In this document: piece after piece, positions 1 to 6,588 of the stretch | Layout: every line of letters starts with the position of its first letter | How positions within the stretch are numbered: the stretch's first letter is position 1 | Source of the DNA: Mageeibacillus sp. UBA6976 | Lineage (GTDB): Bacteria > Bacillota > Clostridia > Saccharofermentanales > Saccharofermentanaceae | Direction of reading: 5' to 3' | NCBI GenBank assembly: GCA_002450155.1 | Contig: DJYO01000012.1 | Location: forward strand, 1-11,823 | DNA length: 11,823 nt | Notes under the pieces: model-generated | Told to the model about the DNA's origin: nothing | Seen by the model: only the letters and a program-made list of their open reading frames with translations | The model's database searches: none | Made by a program: the position numbers and the translations under genes

Positions 1-471
1 TTCTTCTGTGGGAGTTGGCGTCGGGGTGACATTGGGCTGCGAAGACACATAGTCTAATGTAGTGACAGATGCAGGAGATATAGGACTACTGTCCTGACCT
101 TCTACTATAAGGCCGAAAGTATAAGTCTGACCTGCTTCAATAGTAGAATTACTTGATACTATTACATTACCATCTGTGACTGAACCTGAAACATTCCAGA
201 TATTTGTAAGTGATACATCGTAAAGATAATCTATCTCTAGAGACCAGGATGTAATATCGTATGCTGAAGTATTCGTTACTTCAAACTGACCTTGTGTGCT
301 ATTGCCCCAGGTAGAGTTTTGTTCATATGTGACAGTAAAGGGTGAAGATGTATATTCGCCGTGGGTAGCAGAATCTGCAGAAAGCTCACGCCAAGGGAGA
401 AATCCTGCAAGGAGAGCTGCAATGAGGATGGCACTGACGATCCTTATTTTTCTGTTAAAAGTATGTTCCAT
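1..471 (-). CDS. Secreted CBM2-like carbohydrate-binding protein (N-terminal 157 codons only)
   Basis: Reading leftward from an ATG at 471, the frame is open to the window edge, so the C-terminal part is missing. The ATG follows a good ribosome site (AAGGGTGAG, about 6 nt away). Residues 1-32 look like a Sec signal peptide: a basic N-region (NRKIR), a hydrophobic stretch from about 11 to 27, and likely cleavage near LSA-DS. Residues about 45-125 resemble a family 2 cellulose-binding module: beta-rich, with W55, W76 and W92 spaced like the exposed or core tryptophans of that family (TWGNST, SWSLEIDY, IWNVSG) and a closing FGLIVEG strand. From residue 148 a Thr/Pro run (TPTPTPTEE) begins, typical of linkers between modules, so a catalytic or second binding domain probably lies outside the window. 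Role inferred: extracellular binding to cellulose or a related polysaccharide. The CBM family assignment is by eye; fold and secretion are more certain than the exact family. Confidence 0.8.
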   Translation of the reverse strand, partial: MEHTFNRKIRIVSAILIAALLAGFLPWRELSADSATHGEYTSSPFTVTYEQNSTWGNSTQGQFEVTNTSAYDITSWSLEIDYLYDVSLTNIWNVSGSVTDGNVIVSSNSTIEAGQTYTFGLIVEGQDSSPISPASVTTLDYVSSQPNVTPTPTPTEE

Positions 472-519
472 ATTAACTCACCCTTGAGAAACAAAATTAC
501 AAAAATATTACATATATTC

Positions 520-548
520 TGTTTACCATCTCATGGGTGGTCTGTCAA
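520..548 (-). promoter_or_regulatory. Candidate sigma-A promoter of the CBM gene
   Basis: On the minus strand a perfect TTGACA (543-548) is followed after 17 nt by TAAACA (520-525), which matches the -10 consensus at only three positions. The predicted transcript start is about 40-45 nt before the CBM-gene ATG. A perfect -35 with a poor -10 suits a promoter that needs an activator. Confidence 0.45.
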
Positions 549-550
549 CA

Positions 551-588
551 GATGTGGCAGATTTTGCAGCATTTTGGCAGAATTTGCA
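551..588. repeat. Four tandem ~9-bp repeats upstream of the CBM promoter
   Basis: On the plus strand four adjacent units read GATGTGGCA (551-559), GATTTTGCA (560-568), GCATTTTGGCA (569-579) and GAATTTGCA (580-588). They follow a GATTTTGCA-like consensus with a period of 9, 9 and 11 bp. The block ends 2 bp from the -35 box of the CBM-gene promoter and begins right after the neighbouring terminator. Position and near-helical period suggest binding sites for a regulator. A chance microrepeat cannot be excluded. Confidence 0.6.
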
Positions 589-590
589 TA

Positions 591-631
591 TAAAAAGCTG
601 CAGACAATAGTAATAACTAAAGTCTGCAGCT
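591..631 (-). terminator. Rho-independent terminator of the nagA-cdaA-acyltransferase operon
   Basis: A perfect 10-bp inverted repeat (AGCTGCAGAC at 596-605 with GTCTGCAGCT at 622-631) encloses a 16-nt loop. On the minus strand it is followed by a short T run (592-596). It lies 16 bp past the stop codon of the acyltransferase gene, so it should end the leftward operon before the CBM gene. The loop is long and the T run short, so efficiency may be moderate. Confidence 0.8.
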
Positions 632-647
632 GGCTGGTCAGTTTGTC

Positions 648-1307
648 TTACTGTATCTCTACGATCTCTCCGGCCTTCTTGTAGATGGAACCTGCAGGAA
701 CAACGCCTCTTACGCAAGATAAAGGATAGATCCTTGAGCCTCTGCCTACAACTGTACCGGGATTAAGAACACTGCCGCAGCCGACTTCAACATTATCGCC
801 TACCATGGCAGCAAACTTCTTAAGGCCTGTCTCGATCTCGCCGCCCTCGTATTTAACGGTAACGAGTTTCTTATCTGACTTAACATTGGATGTAATGGAA
901 CCTGCACCCATATGAGCCTTGTATCCGAGAATCGAGTCGCCGACATAATTATAGTGAGGGACCTGAACATTATCGAAGAGGATAACATTCTTAAGCTCGG
1001 TGGAATTACCTACAACGGCATTCTCACCTACTATGGCACTGCCTCTAATGAAGGCACAGTGTCTTACTGTCGCATTGGGACAGATGATAAGAGGTCCCGT
1101 AAGATATGCTGAATCAAATACCGTTGCAGATTTGGCAACCCAGATATTCTCGCCTCTTTGCTCGTAGATCTCAGGATCGAGCGTAGGACCTATCTTAAGG
1201 ATAAACTCCTTGATCTCCGGGAGAACTTCCCAGGGATATGTCTTACCTTCAAAAAGCTCTGCAGCTATAGTGTGGCTCAGATCGAAATACTCACTAATCT
1301 CAAACAT
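648..1307 (-). CDS. Stand-alone GlmU-type left-handed beta-helix acyltransferase
   Basis: 219 residues. From about residue 58 the protein is built of hexapeptide repeats ([LIV]-G-x-x-A-x-[LIV]-like) of the left-handed beta-helix class. Residues 97-140 follow the acetyltransferase half of bifunctional GlmU closely: VGNSTELKN, then PHYNYVGDS, then MGAGSITSN. H118 sits where the GlmU catalytic histidine (motif GHLTYLGD) lies, so sugar-phosphate N-acetyltransferase chemistry is possible. The nucleotidyltransferase domain of GlmU (N-terminal GxGTRM) is absent; residues 1-57 are a short helical extension. Such proteins are often labelled UDP-GlcNAc pyrophosphorylase, which the visible sequence does not support. 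The start is fixed by a consensus AGGAGG 9 nt upstream, and the gene lies 18 nt after the cyclase stop codon, so it is the last gene of that operon. Acceptor substrate unknown; glucosamine-1-phosphate is a guess from homology and context. Confidence 0.8.
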   Translation of the reverse strand: MFEISEYFDLSHTIAAELFEGKTYPWEVLPEIKEFILKIGPTLDPEIYEQRGENIWVAKSATVFDSAYLTGPLIICPNATVRHCAFIRGSAIVGENAVVGNSTELKNVILFDNVQVPHYNYVGDSILGYKAHMGAGSITSNVKSDKKLVTVKYEGGEIETGLKKFAAMVGDNVEVGCGSVLNPGTVVGRGSRIYPLSCVRGVVPAGSIYKKAGEIVEIQ

Positions 1308-1325
1308 ATTGTCTTGCCTCCTAAA

Positions 1326-2759
1326 TTAAGATACTGAATAGATAGTTACGGATACTGTCTCAGGAACCTGACGCTCGACACGGAAATAGGTATTGGCATC
1401 AGCACTGGTTACAGATATGGGGAGCTCTACTACTCCGCCTGCATCGCCGCTTACCGAGGAATAATCGATCATGGCGATAACATCATCAGCAGAGAGCCTG
1501 TTGATGGTATTCTGACGGCCGACCACCTCGACCTCCACATTCTTGACAGGATAAGATACCTCTATATTCTCAGGCATCTCCTCAGTGTTATAGGTTATCG
1601 GGACAGTAAATGTCTTGGAAACAACAGGGTTGTTGTTTATCTGGATATAGAGCCACATAGTAAGCGACAGGAATAAGGATATGAGGATAAATACGATCCT
1701 GGTACCAATACCAAGCTTCTGGGAATTACTCCGATCGTCAGCTTCCTTGGTCTTGATGGTTATCTCTTCTGAAGATATGCCGGATTCCTTAACTACCGTG
1801 TCTGCCATTGCCTGAGCAGTCTTGACCTCGTCAGCTTTCTTGTGAAACAGGACTCTGTCCACGACTTTGGCAACACCCTTCTTGGGAGCTCCGGCTGAAC
1901 CCAGACCCAGCAGGTAAGCGAGGTTTGCTTCAAGCTCCTTGGTGGAATTCATCTCAAAGAGCCTTCCGTTTACAGCAATGGAAGTCTTGCCCCTCTCTTC
2001 AGATACGACGACAACTACAGTATCTCCCATCTCACTTGCGCCTACGGCAGCTCTGTGTCTTGTTCCGGAACGCTCAAGCTCATGCATGGTAACAGAAAGA
2101 GGTACATGGCATCTTGCTGCGATGATCCTGCCGTCTCTTATCAAGAGGCCGCCGTCATGCATGGGTGCCCCCTTATAGAAGATGCTGGTAAGCATTGAAC
2201 TTGTAACGGCACTGTCGAGCCTTACTACATTCTCCTGTGCAAGGAGCTCATCCAGTCTCGTATTCCTCTCTATGAGGATAAGAGCTCCGGTATAAGTCCT
2301 GCTCATCTCCTTGCAGGCTATACAGATCTCATTTATGAACGAAGATAATCTTGTCTGGTCAGTATCAACATTACGCCTGAACATACCAAGGCCCGTAACC
2401 GCAGATGTCTTGAGTCCCAATGTCTCAAGTACTCTTCTGAGCTCAGGCTGGAATAAGACTATAAACAGGATGGCAAATACGTAGAGCAATCTGTTAAAGA
2501 TGAAGGATACCATGTCGAGTCCGACGATACTGCAGAAGAAGACAAATATCAGGATATACGTAATACCCTTGATAAGCTGCCAGGCTCTAGTCTGACGGAT
2601 AAATACTAAGATCCAGTAGAAAAGGAAAGTAACGAAAGTGATATCGAGAATATACCTTATAAAGTCCAGTACGCTTCCAAAGAAGAGGACACCATCGTCA
2701 AGGCTGGCAACAAGCTCGTTAATAAATTCGATTATCTGCTCGATAAAAGACGTCGTCAT
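1326..2759 (-). CDS. cdaA: Membrane diadenylate cyclase CdaA fused to a YbbR (CdaR-like) domain
   Basis: 477 residues against about 270 for an ordinary CdaA. It makes cyclic di-AMP from two ATP. Three membrane helices (about 37-54, 66-82, 86-104) precede a cytoplasmic DAC domain (about 107-285) with the GTRHR motif at 232-236 and HDGG at 201-204, where the family normally has DGA. After a polar linker (about 290-350) comes a fourth membrane helix (353-373) and then one YbbR domain (about 376-475: VSKTFTVPITY, VKNVEVEVVG, VIAMIDYSS and VPETVSVTIY strands). In most Bacillota, YbbR domains form a separate protein, CdaR, with an N-terminal anchor, encoded just after cdaA; it controls the cyclase from outside the membrane. 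The topology here fits: cyclase inside, helix across, YbbR outside. The ATG at 2759 follows GGGAGG. Upstream is nagA and downstream a GlmU-like acyltransferase; the usual neighbour glmM is absent. The DAC call is secure and the YbbR call strong. Confidence 0.93.
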   Translation of the reverse strand: MTTSFIEQIIEFINELVASLDDGVLFFGSVLDFIRYILDITFVTFLFYWILVFIRQTRAWQLIKGITYILIFVFFCSIVGLDMVSFIFNRLLYVFAILFIVLFQPELRRVLETLGLKTSAVTGLGMFRRNVDTDQTRLSSFINEICIACKEMSRTYTGALILIERNTRLDELLAQENVVRLDSAVTSSMLTSIFYKGAPMHDGGLLIRDGRIIAARCHVPLSVTMHELERSGTRHRAAVGASEMGDTVVVVVSEERGKTSIAVNGRLFEMNSTKELEANLAYLLGLGSAGAPKKGVAKVVDRVLFHKKADEVKTAQAMADTVVKESGISSEEITIKTKEADDRSNSQKLGIGTRIVFILISLFLSLTMWLYIQINNNPVVSKTFTVPITYNTEEMPENIEVSYPVKNVEVEVVGRQNTINRLSADDVIAMIDYSSVSGDAGGVVELPISVTSADANTYFRVERQVPETVSVTIYSVS

Positions 2760-2796
2760 GTGCCCTTTGGCCTCCCTTTTGATCTTTAACTTATTA

Positions 2797-2805
2797 ATTA
2801 TAGCA
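2797..2805 (-). promoter_or_regulatory. Extended -10 promoter in front of cdaA
   Basis: On the minus strand TGC-TATAAT is a perfect extended -10 element, with no convincing -35. The predicted start is near 2790, about 30 nt before the cdaA ATG and after the nagA stop codon. The cyclase and acyltransferase genes could therefore be transcribed independently of nagA. No terminator is seen between nagA and cdaA, so read-through from nagA is also likely. Confidence 0.6.
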
Positions 2806-2832
2806 TATTATCAAGAAATACACGGAAACATA

Positions 2833-3975
2833 TTAAATCTTGATGATATGCCCCTTGCATATGACCTGTTTAAGTCTTAAGTCCTTATCAAGGATCAAAA
2901 GATCTGCTCTGTTACCCGGCTTGACGCAGGGCGCTTTCTGTCCCAACAAAAGATTGGGAGCACATGTGACTGAGGCTATTATGCTCCCGGTATCGATACC
3001 GATCCCGGACAGAAGTACCGCTTCAGAATCAAGATCAGTTACAGAGCCTGCAAGAGTATTGCTGTTATTAACATATGCCCTGCCGGATGTGACCCGTACT
3101 TCAGTTCCGCCAAGATCAAATATGCCGTCTCCTAAACCTGCTGCCCTCATGGAATCTGATATGGTAATGACCTTGTCTCCAAAGAGCTTGAAAGCCATCC
3201 TCAGGACAGTCTTATCCACATGTATCCCGTCACAGATAAGTTCAGCAAATATCCCCTTATCGAAGGCCGCGCCGGGAAGATTAGGTTCCCTCTTGCTACA
3301 AGGTCTCATGGCATTAAACATATGGGTTACTGACTTAGCTCCCTTATCGATGAATCCTGAAGCCTGACCATAATCACAGTCTGTATGCCCCATGGATATA
3401 ACGATCCCCTTGTTTGCAAAATGCTCAGCAAATTCATATGCGCCTTCAAGCTCCGGGGCAACATCTATTATCTTTATAAGTCCCGGATATTCATCTATAA
3501 GCTCCTCTATTAGATCCGTGCCCTCTTGAGGAGTCATCAGATTACCCTTTTGCTGGGCTCCTGCTCTCAGGCTGCTAAGGAATGGTCCCTCGAGTCTCAG
3601 GCCTAATATATCTGCATAGCAATCATCAGAATCAGAAAGGATACTGATGCTTTCTGATACGGCTCTTGCAACGTTTCTGATCTTTTGGGGTGAAAGAGCC
3701 ATGGCAGTTGGGACAAAGGATGTTACGCCGAAAAGGGGAAGGCGTTTTGCAAGCGCTGCCAGATCCTCGGTATTCCCGTCAGAAACATCATAGCCGAAAG
3801 CTCCATGAATATGGATATCAGTAAAGCCGGGAGTAATAAACATCCCTTCGCAGTCTATTATCTCACAGTGATCAGACGGAGCCGTTATAAGGTTAAGGCT
3901 GCGGGATATATAGACATCCCCCTGCTCAAAACATTTATTTTGATTAAAAAAACTTCCGTCTTTGAGTCTAATCAT
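2833..3975 (-). CDS. nagA: N-acetylglucosamine-6-phosphate deacetylase
   Basis: 380 residues, full length for NagA. It hydrolyses GlcNAc-6-phosphate to glucosamine-6-phosphate and acetate in the cytoplasm, feeding amino sugars into glycolysis or into cell-wall precursors. Amidohydrolase signatures appear in order: HIHG at 55-58, LEGPF with metal-ligand E129, MGHT with H197, THMFNAM with H218, DGIHV with H252, and SDSM with the catalytic D274 (commonly TDAM). The C-terminal GNRADLLILD block (354-363) is typical of the family. The start is constrained: an in-frame TAG lies two codons before the ATG, and the next Met is residue 45. No Shine-Dalgarno sequence lies within 15 nt of the ATG; a TATAAT ends only 6 nt before it, so the message may be leaderless. 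It is transcribed toward cdaA (73 bp away) and away from larA. No nagB, PTS or regulator gene is in view. Confidence 0.95.
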   Translation of the reverse strand: MIRLKDGSFFNQNKCFEQGDVYISRSLNLITAPSDHCEIIDCEGMFITPGFTDIHIHGAFGYDVSDGNTEDLAALAKRLPLFGVTSFVPTAMALSPQKIRNVARAVSESISILSDSDDCYADILGLRLEGPFLSSLRAGAQQKGNLMTPQEGTDLIEELIDEYPGLIKIIDVAPELEGAYEFAEHFANKGIVISMGHTDCDYGQASGFIDKGAKSVTHMFNAMRPCSKREPNLPGAAFDKGIFAELICDGIHVDKTVLRMAFKLFGDKVITISDSMRAAGLGDGIFDLGGTEVRVTSGRAYVNNSNTLAGSVTDLDSEAVLLSGIGIDTGSIIASVTCAPNLLLGQKAPCVKPGNRADLLILDKDLRLKQVICKGHIIKI

Positions 3976-3981
3976 GATCTA

Positions 3982-3990
3982 ATTATAACA
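3982..3990 (-). promoter_or_regulatory. Extended -10 promoter of nagA, start at or beside the ATG
   Basis: On the minus strand TGT-TATAAT is a perfect extended -10. Six bases (TAGATC) separate it from the nagA ATG, so the usual start site falls on or within a base or two of the A of the start codon. No good -35 is seen. Confidence 0.6.
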
Positions 3991-3997
3991 GCTATCC

Positions 3998-4026
3998 TTT
4001 ATTAGGACCTGAAGTTCATATATAAT
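3998..4026 (+). promoter_or_regulatory. Candidate promoter of larA
   Basis: A perfect TATAAT (4021-4026) has a weak -35 (TTTATT, 3998-4003) at 17-nt spacing. The predicted start is near 4033, giving a leader of about 20 nt with a GAGG ribosome site 7 nt before the ATG. It is divergent from the nagA promoter, with the two -10 boxes about 33 bp apart, so one bound regulator could affect both. Confidence 0.55.
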
Positions 4027-4054
4027 TACCCAAAAATCTGAGCGAGGTATTCAT

Positions 4055-5308
4055 ATGAAGGTCGAATTCGGTTACGGCAAGTCAGTCCAGATCGTAGATA
4101 TCCCTGATAAGAACTTAGATGACATCCTTATGTCCAATAACATACAACATGAAAGATCAGGTCCTGATGCCGTAAAACATGCGCTCCTTAATCCCATTGG
4201 CTCTCCAAGGCTTAAGGATCTTGTGCACCCTGGCCAGAAGATCTGTATAATCACCAGCGATATATCAAGGCCTCTCCCAAGTTTCGACGTGCTCCCCTCT
4301 GTTCTGGATGAGCTTTACGAAGGTAATATACCCCCGGAGGATATAACTGTTGTCTTCGCACTGGGATCTCACCGCAACCATACCGAAGAAGAGAAGAAGA
4401 AACTGGTTGGCGAGCGCGTTTATTCTGAAGTAAGATGTATAGACAGTGACCCATCTGACTGCATCCATATGGGCGACACATCTCAAGGCACTCCCGTTGA
4501 TATTACCAGAAGCGTAGCAGAAGCTGACTTCCGCATAGGCATAGGCAATATCGAATTCCACTATTTTGCAGGTTATTCCGGAGGTGCAAAGGCTCTCATG
4601 CCCGGCGTATCCACCCCTGCCGCCATACAGTGCAATCACAGCATGATGATCGATGAGAAGGCCTGTGCCGGCAGGCTCGACGGCAACCCTATCAGGAAAG
4701 ATATCGAGGAATCTGAAACATTCTGCCACTTAGGCTTTATCGTAAATCCCGTTTTAGACGAGCATAAGCATATCGTTTACTGCGTTGCAGGTGATGTTAC
4801 CGAAGCTCACAGAGCCGGATGCAGATACCTGGATAAAATGTACCGCAAGCCTCTTAAGAGAAGAGCCGACATCGTTATCGTCTCCCAGGGAGGCGCCCCC
4901 AAGGACGCAAATCTCTATCAGACACAAAAGGCCCTGGACAATTCCAAGTATGCTGTAAGAGACGGCGGCACCATAATCGTTATAGGTGCCTGTAACGAAG
5001 GATTAGGTTCAGCTAAGTTTGAAGAATGGCTCACCACCGCAAATACCGCGGATGAGCTCATCGACAGAGTCTCAAGAGATTTCCAGCTCGGTGGGCACAA
5101 AGCGGCTGCCATAGCAATGGTCCTTAAGCATGCCGAGATAGATCTGGTATCAGAGATGGACGACGACTTTGTAAGGAGCATTTTCCTTGAGCCTAAGCAC
5201 AGTGCCCAGGAAGCCTTCGACGAAGCTTATGCAAGATACGGTGAAGATTGCAGCGTCATATGCATGCCCTTTGGCGGTGCTACCCTGCCGATCCCGCCGG
5301 AAGACTGA
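4055..5308 (+). CDS. larA: LarA-family nickel-pincer racemase/epimerase
   Basis: 417 residues, close to the usual LarA length. LarA enzymes racemise or epimerise 2-hydroxy acids (lactate in Lactiplantibacillus plantarum; malate and others in relatives) using a nickel pincer nucleotide tethered to a lysine. The expected active-site pattern is present: D69 and R72 (SDISRP), H106 in GSHRNH, H169 and K179 in HYFAGYSGGAK (K179 matches the cofactor-bearing lysine, H169 a nickel ligand), H195 in CNHSMM, and Q289/K292. All match known L. plantarum residues with a constant small offset, so the enzyme is probably functional. The substrate cannot be read from the sequence. The cofactor-synthesis genes larB, larC and larE are not in this window. 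The ATG follows GAGG at good spacing. It converges with the M28-like gene, whose stop is 17 bp away, and no terminator is visible between them. Confidence 0.88.
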   Translation: MKVEFGYGKSVQIVDIPDKNLDDILMSNNIQHERSGPDAVKHALLNPIGSPRLKDLVHPGQKICIITSDISRPLPSFDVLPSVLDELYEGNIPPEDITVVFALGSHRNHTEEEKKKLVGERVYSEVRCIDSDPSDCIHMGDTSQGTPVDITRSVAEADFRIGIGNIEFHYFAGYSGGAKALMPGVSTPAAIQCNHSMMIDEKACAGRLDGNPIRKDIEESETFCHLGFIVNPVLDEHKHIVYCVAGDVTEAHRAGCRYLDKMYRKPLKRRADIVIVSQGGAPKDANLYQTQKALDNSKYAVRDGGTIIVIGACNEGLGSAKFEEWLTTANTADELIDRVSRDFQLGGHKAAAIAMVLKHAEIDLVSEMDDDFVRSIFLEPKHSAQEAFDEAYARYGEDCSVICMPFGGATLPIPPED

Positions 5309-5325
5309 TCAAGCATTATACGTCT

Positions 5326-6588
5326 TTAGACTGTTTCCGAGGTCTCTGCCGTATCCTCCGAAGGCTCAGTCTCCGGTGCTTTCAGGAAAGCCTCGTATTC
5401 AGATGGAGTCATGCCGAGATCCGAGCCCTTGGTCAGGGTCTCCAGAATAACAAATGCCACTGCATTTATCCTGATCTGCAACAGATCGCCGGACTTATCC
5501 ATGACGCCGTCCTCATCCTCATCGATATCATCCTGCCTTAATACAGAATCGAGAAGCTCGGTCGAATCCAGGACAGTACCTCTTACCATGCCGTTCTGCC
5601 CCTGAAGATTAAGGTTCCTGGTATCCTTCATGTCATCCATCTTATCGTAATTGTAGTCAAAGCTGTCTATATAGACTACCGGTATCCCCGCATTATCGAA
5701 GGGAACATAATCTGACTTGTTATGAGAGACCTCGTTATAGTAATCAACAGTTCCGTTGCCGTCGAGATCGCCCTTGATGCCGGACTCGTTATACAGGAGA
5801 TCAAATCTGTAGTTAGAATAAAGAGTATTGGCATAGCATACATCGTAAGTTTGATAGAGCTTACGTCTCATCTGATATCTTGTCTGATTATTAAGGGAAT
5901 TGTAGCCTGCTGATGCATAGACCTTATCACCTGCATATATGCTGTCTATGCAATACATCACATCAATGGAATCCCGCTCTTCGGGGCTCATGTTGTTCAG
6001 GAATGTATATGCACCCTTAAAATTGTCATTACCGGCACCGAAGGCAACAAAGTAGATATCAAATCCCATATCTTTGTATTCAGCGGCGTGGGCAAGGCAT
6101 GTAAGAAGGCATCCTACTCCCGAAGCGTTATCGGAGATACCGTCATATCTGTACTCGCTGCCGGAAACGTCAAATGCAGAAAGCAAGTCATCATAATGGG
6201 CTCCTATGACTGCAACCCTGTGCTTGAGATAGTAATTGCCGAAGCCGTCATCAACATAGAAGCCGGAGCCTTCAATCTTAACGTAGTAGTTATTGGATGT
6301 CTGTCCAAATTCACCGCTGATCTGCTGGACCACCGGTTCGTAGCCTAATTCTCTCATCTTACCCGCTATGTACGCACCTGCATCTGACTCCTGAGATGAA
6401 TAAGGAGTCCTGTTAGGAAACTCACTTGCAAGCTCTCTTGCTATATCAGCGCCGTAAGACCCGTAATCAGCAGGTATCACAGCCTGACCCTCGCTATGAC
6501 ATGAAGCAAGAGGGATAATCGACATAAGCATTGCAACAGCAATGCAAAGAGTTTTTAATGCTCTGTTCCTGATAGATCCTGTCAGCAA
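5326..6588 (-). CDS. M28-peptidase-fold lipoprotein with degenerate active site
   Basis: 420 residues. The N-terminus is a lipoprotein signal: NRALK, a hydrophobic core, then lipobox LASC with C30, so the protein is probably anchored on the outer face of the membrane. Residues about 45-310 follow the M28 aminopeptidase fold: GAHYDD (H131), GISDNASG (D153) and IDS (D215) keep three metal ligands. The usual GAEExG block, which holds the catalytic Glu and a ligand Glu, reads GAGND (G186, N187), and the last ligand in SDHxxF is Tyr (SDYVPF, Y294). Peptidase activity is therefore doubtful. Three acidic loops resemble EF-hand or dockerin-like calcium sites: 274-285 (DLDGNGTVDYYN), 311-322 and 356-364. 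The tail from 404 is Glu/Thr/Ser-rich. The start is a TTG, 11 nt after GGGAGG, overlapping the upstream stop in TTGCTGA; downstream ATGs would destroy the signal peptide. Coupled to the AroB-like gene. Substrate or ligand unknown. Confidence 0.83.
   Translation of the reverse strand: MLTGSIRNRALKTLCIAVAMLMSIIPLASCHSEGQAVIPADYGSYGADIARELASEFPNRTPYSSQESDAGAYIAGKMRELGYEPVVQQISGEFGQTSNNYYVKIEGSGFYVDDGFGNYYLKHRVAVIGAHYDDLLSAFDVSGSEYRYDGISDNASGVGCLLTCLAHAAEYKDMGFDIYFVAFGAGNDNFKGAYTFLNNMSPEERDSIDVMYCIDSIYAGDKVYASAGYNSLNNQTRYQMRRKLYQTYDVCYANTLYSNYRFDLLYNESGIKGDLDGNGTVDYYNEVSHNKSDYVPFDNAGIPVVYIDSFDYNYDKMDDMKDTRNLNLQGQNGMVRGTVLDSTELLDSVLRQDDIDEDEDGVMDKSGDLLQIRINAVAFVILETLTKGSDLGMTPSEYEAFLKAPETEPSEDTAETSETV

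Noticed and set aside
361..684. Plus-strand open frame of 107 codons across the CBM gene start and intergenic region
   Set aside because: It overlaps a convincing signal peptide on the other strand, a terminator and a promoter, and its product has no recognisable domain.
648..1307. Full GlmU or UDP-GlcNAc pyrophosphorylase call
   Set aside because: The nucleotidyltransferase domain and its GxGTRM loop are absent.
2840..3367. Plus-strand open frame of 175 codons opposite nagA
   Set aside because: It lies wholly antisense to a clear NagA; composition looks like a frame shadow.
5301..5326. AAGAC...GTCTT inverted repeat between larA and the M28-like gene as a shared terminator
   Set aside because: Only 5 bp of stem, a 16-nt loop and no T run; too weak to call.
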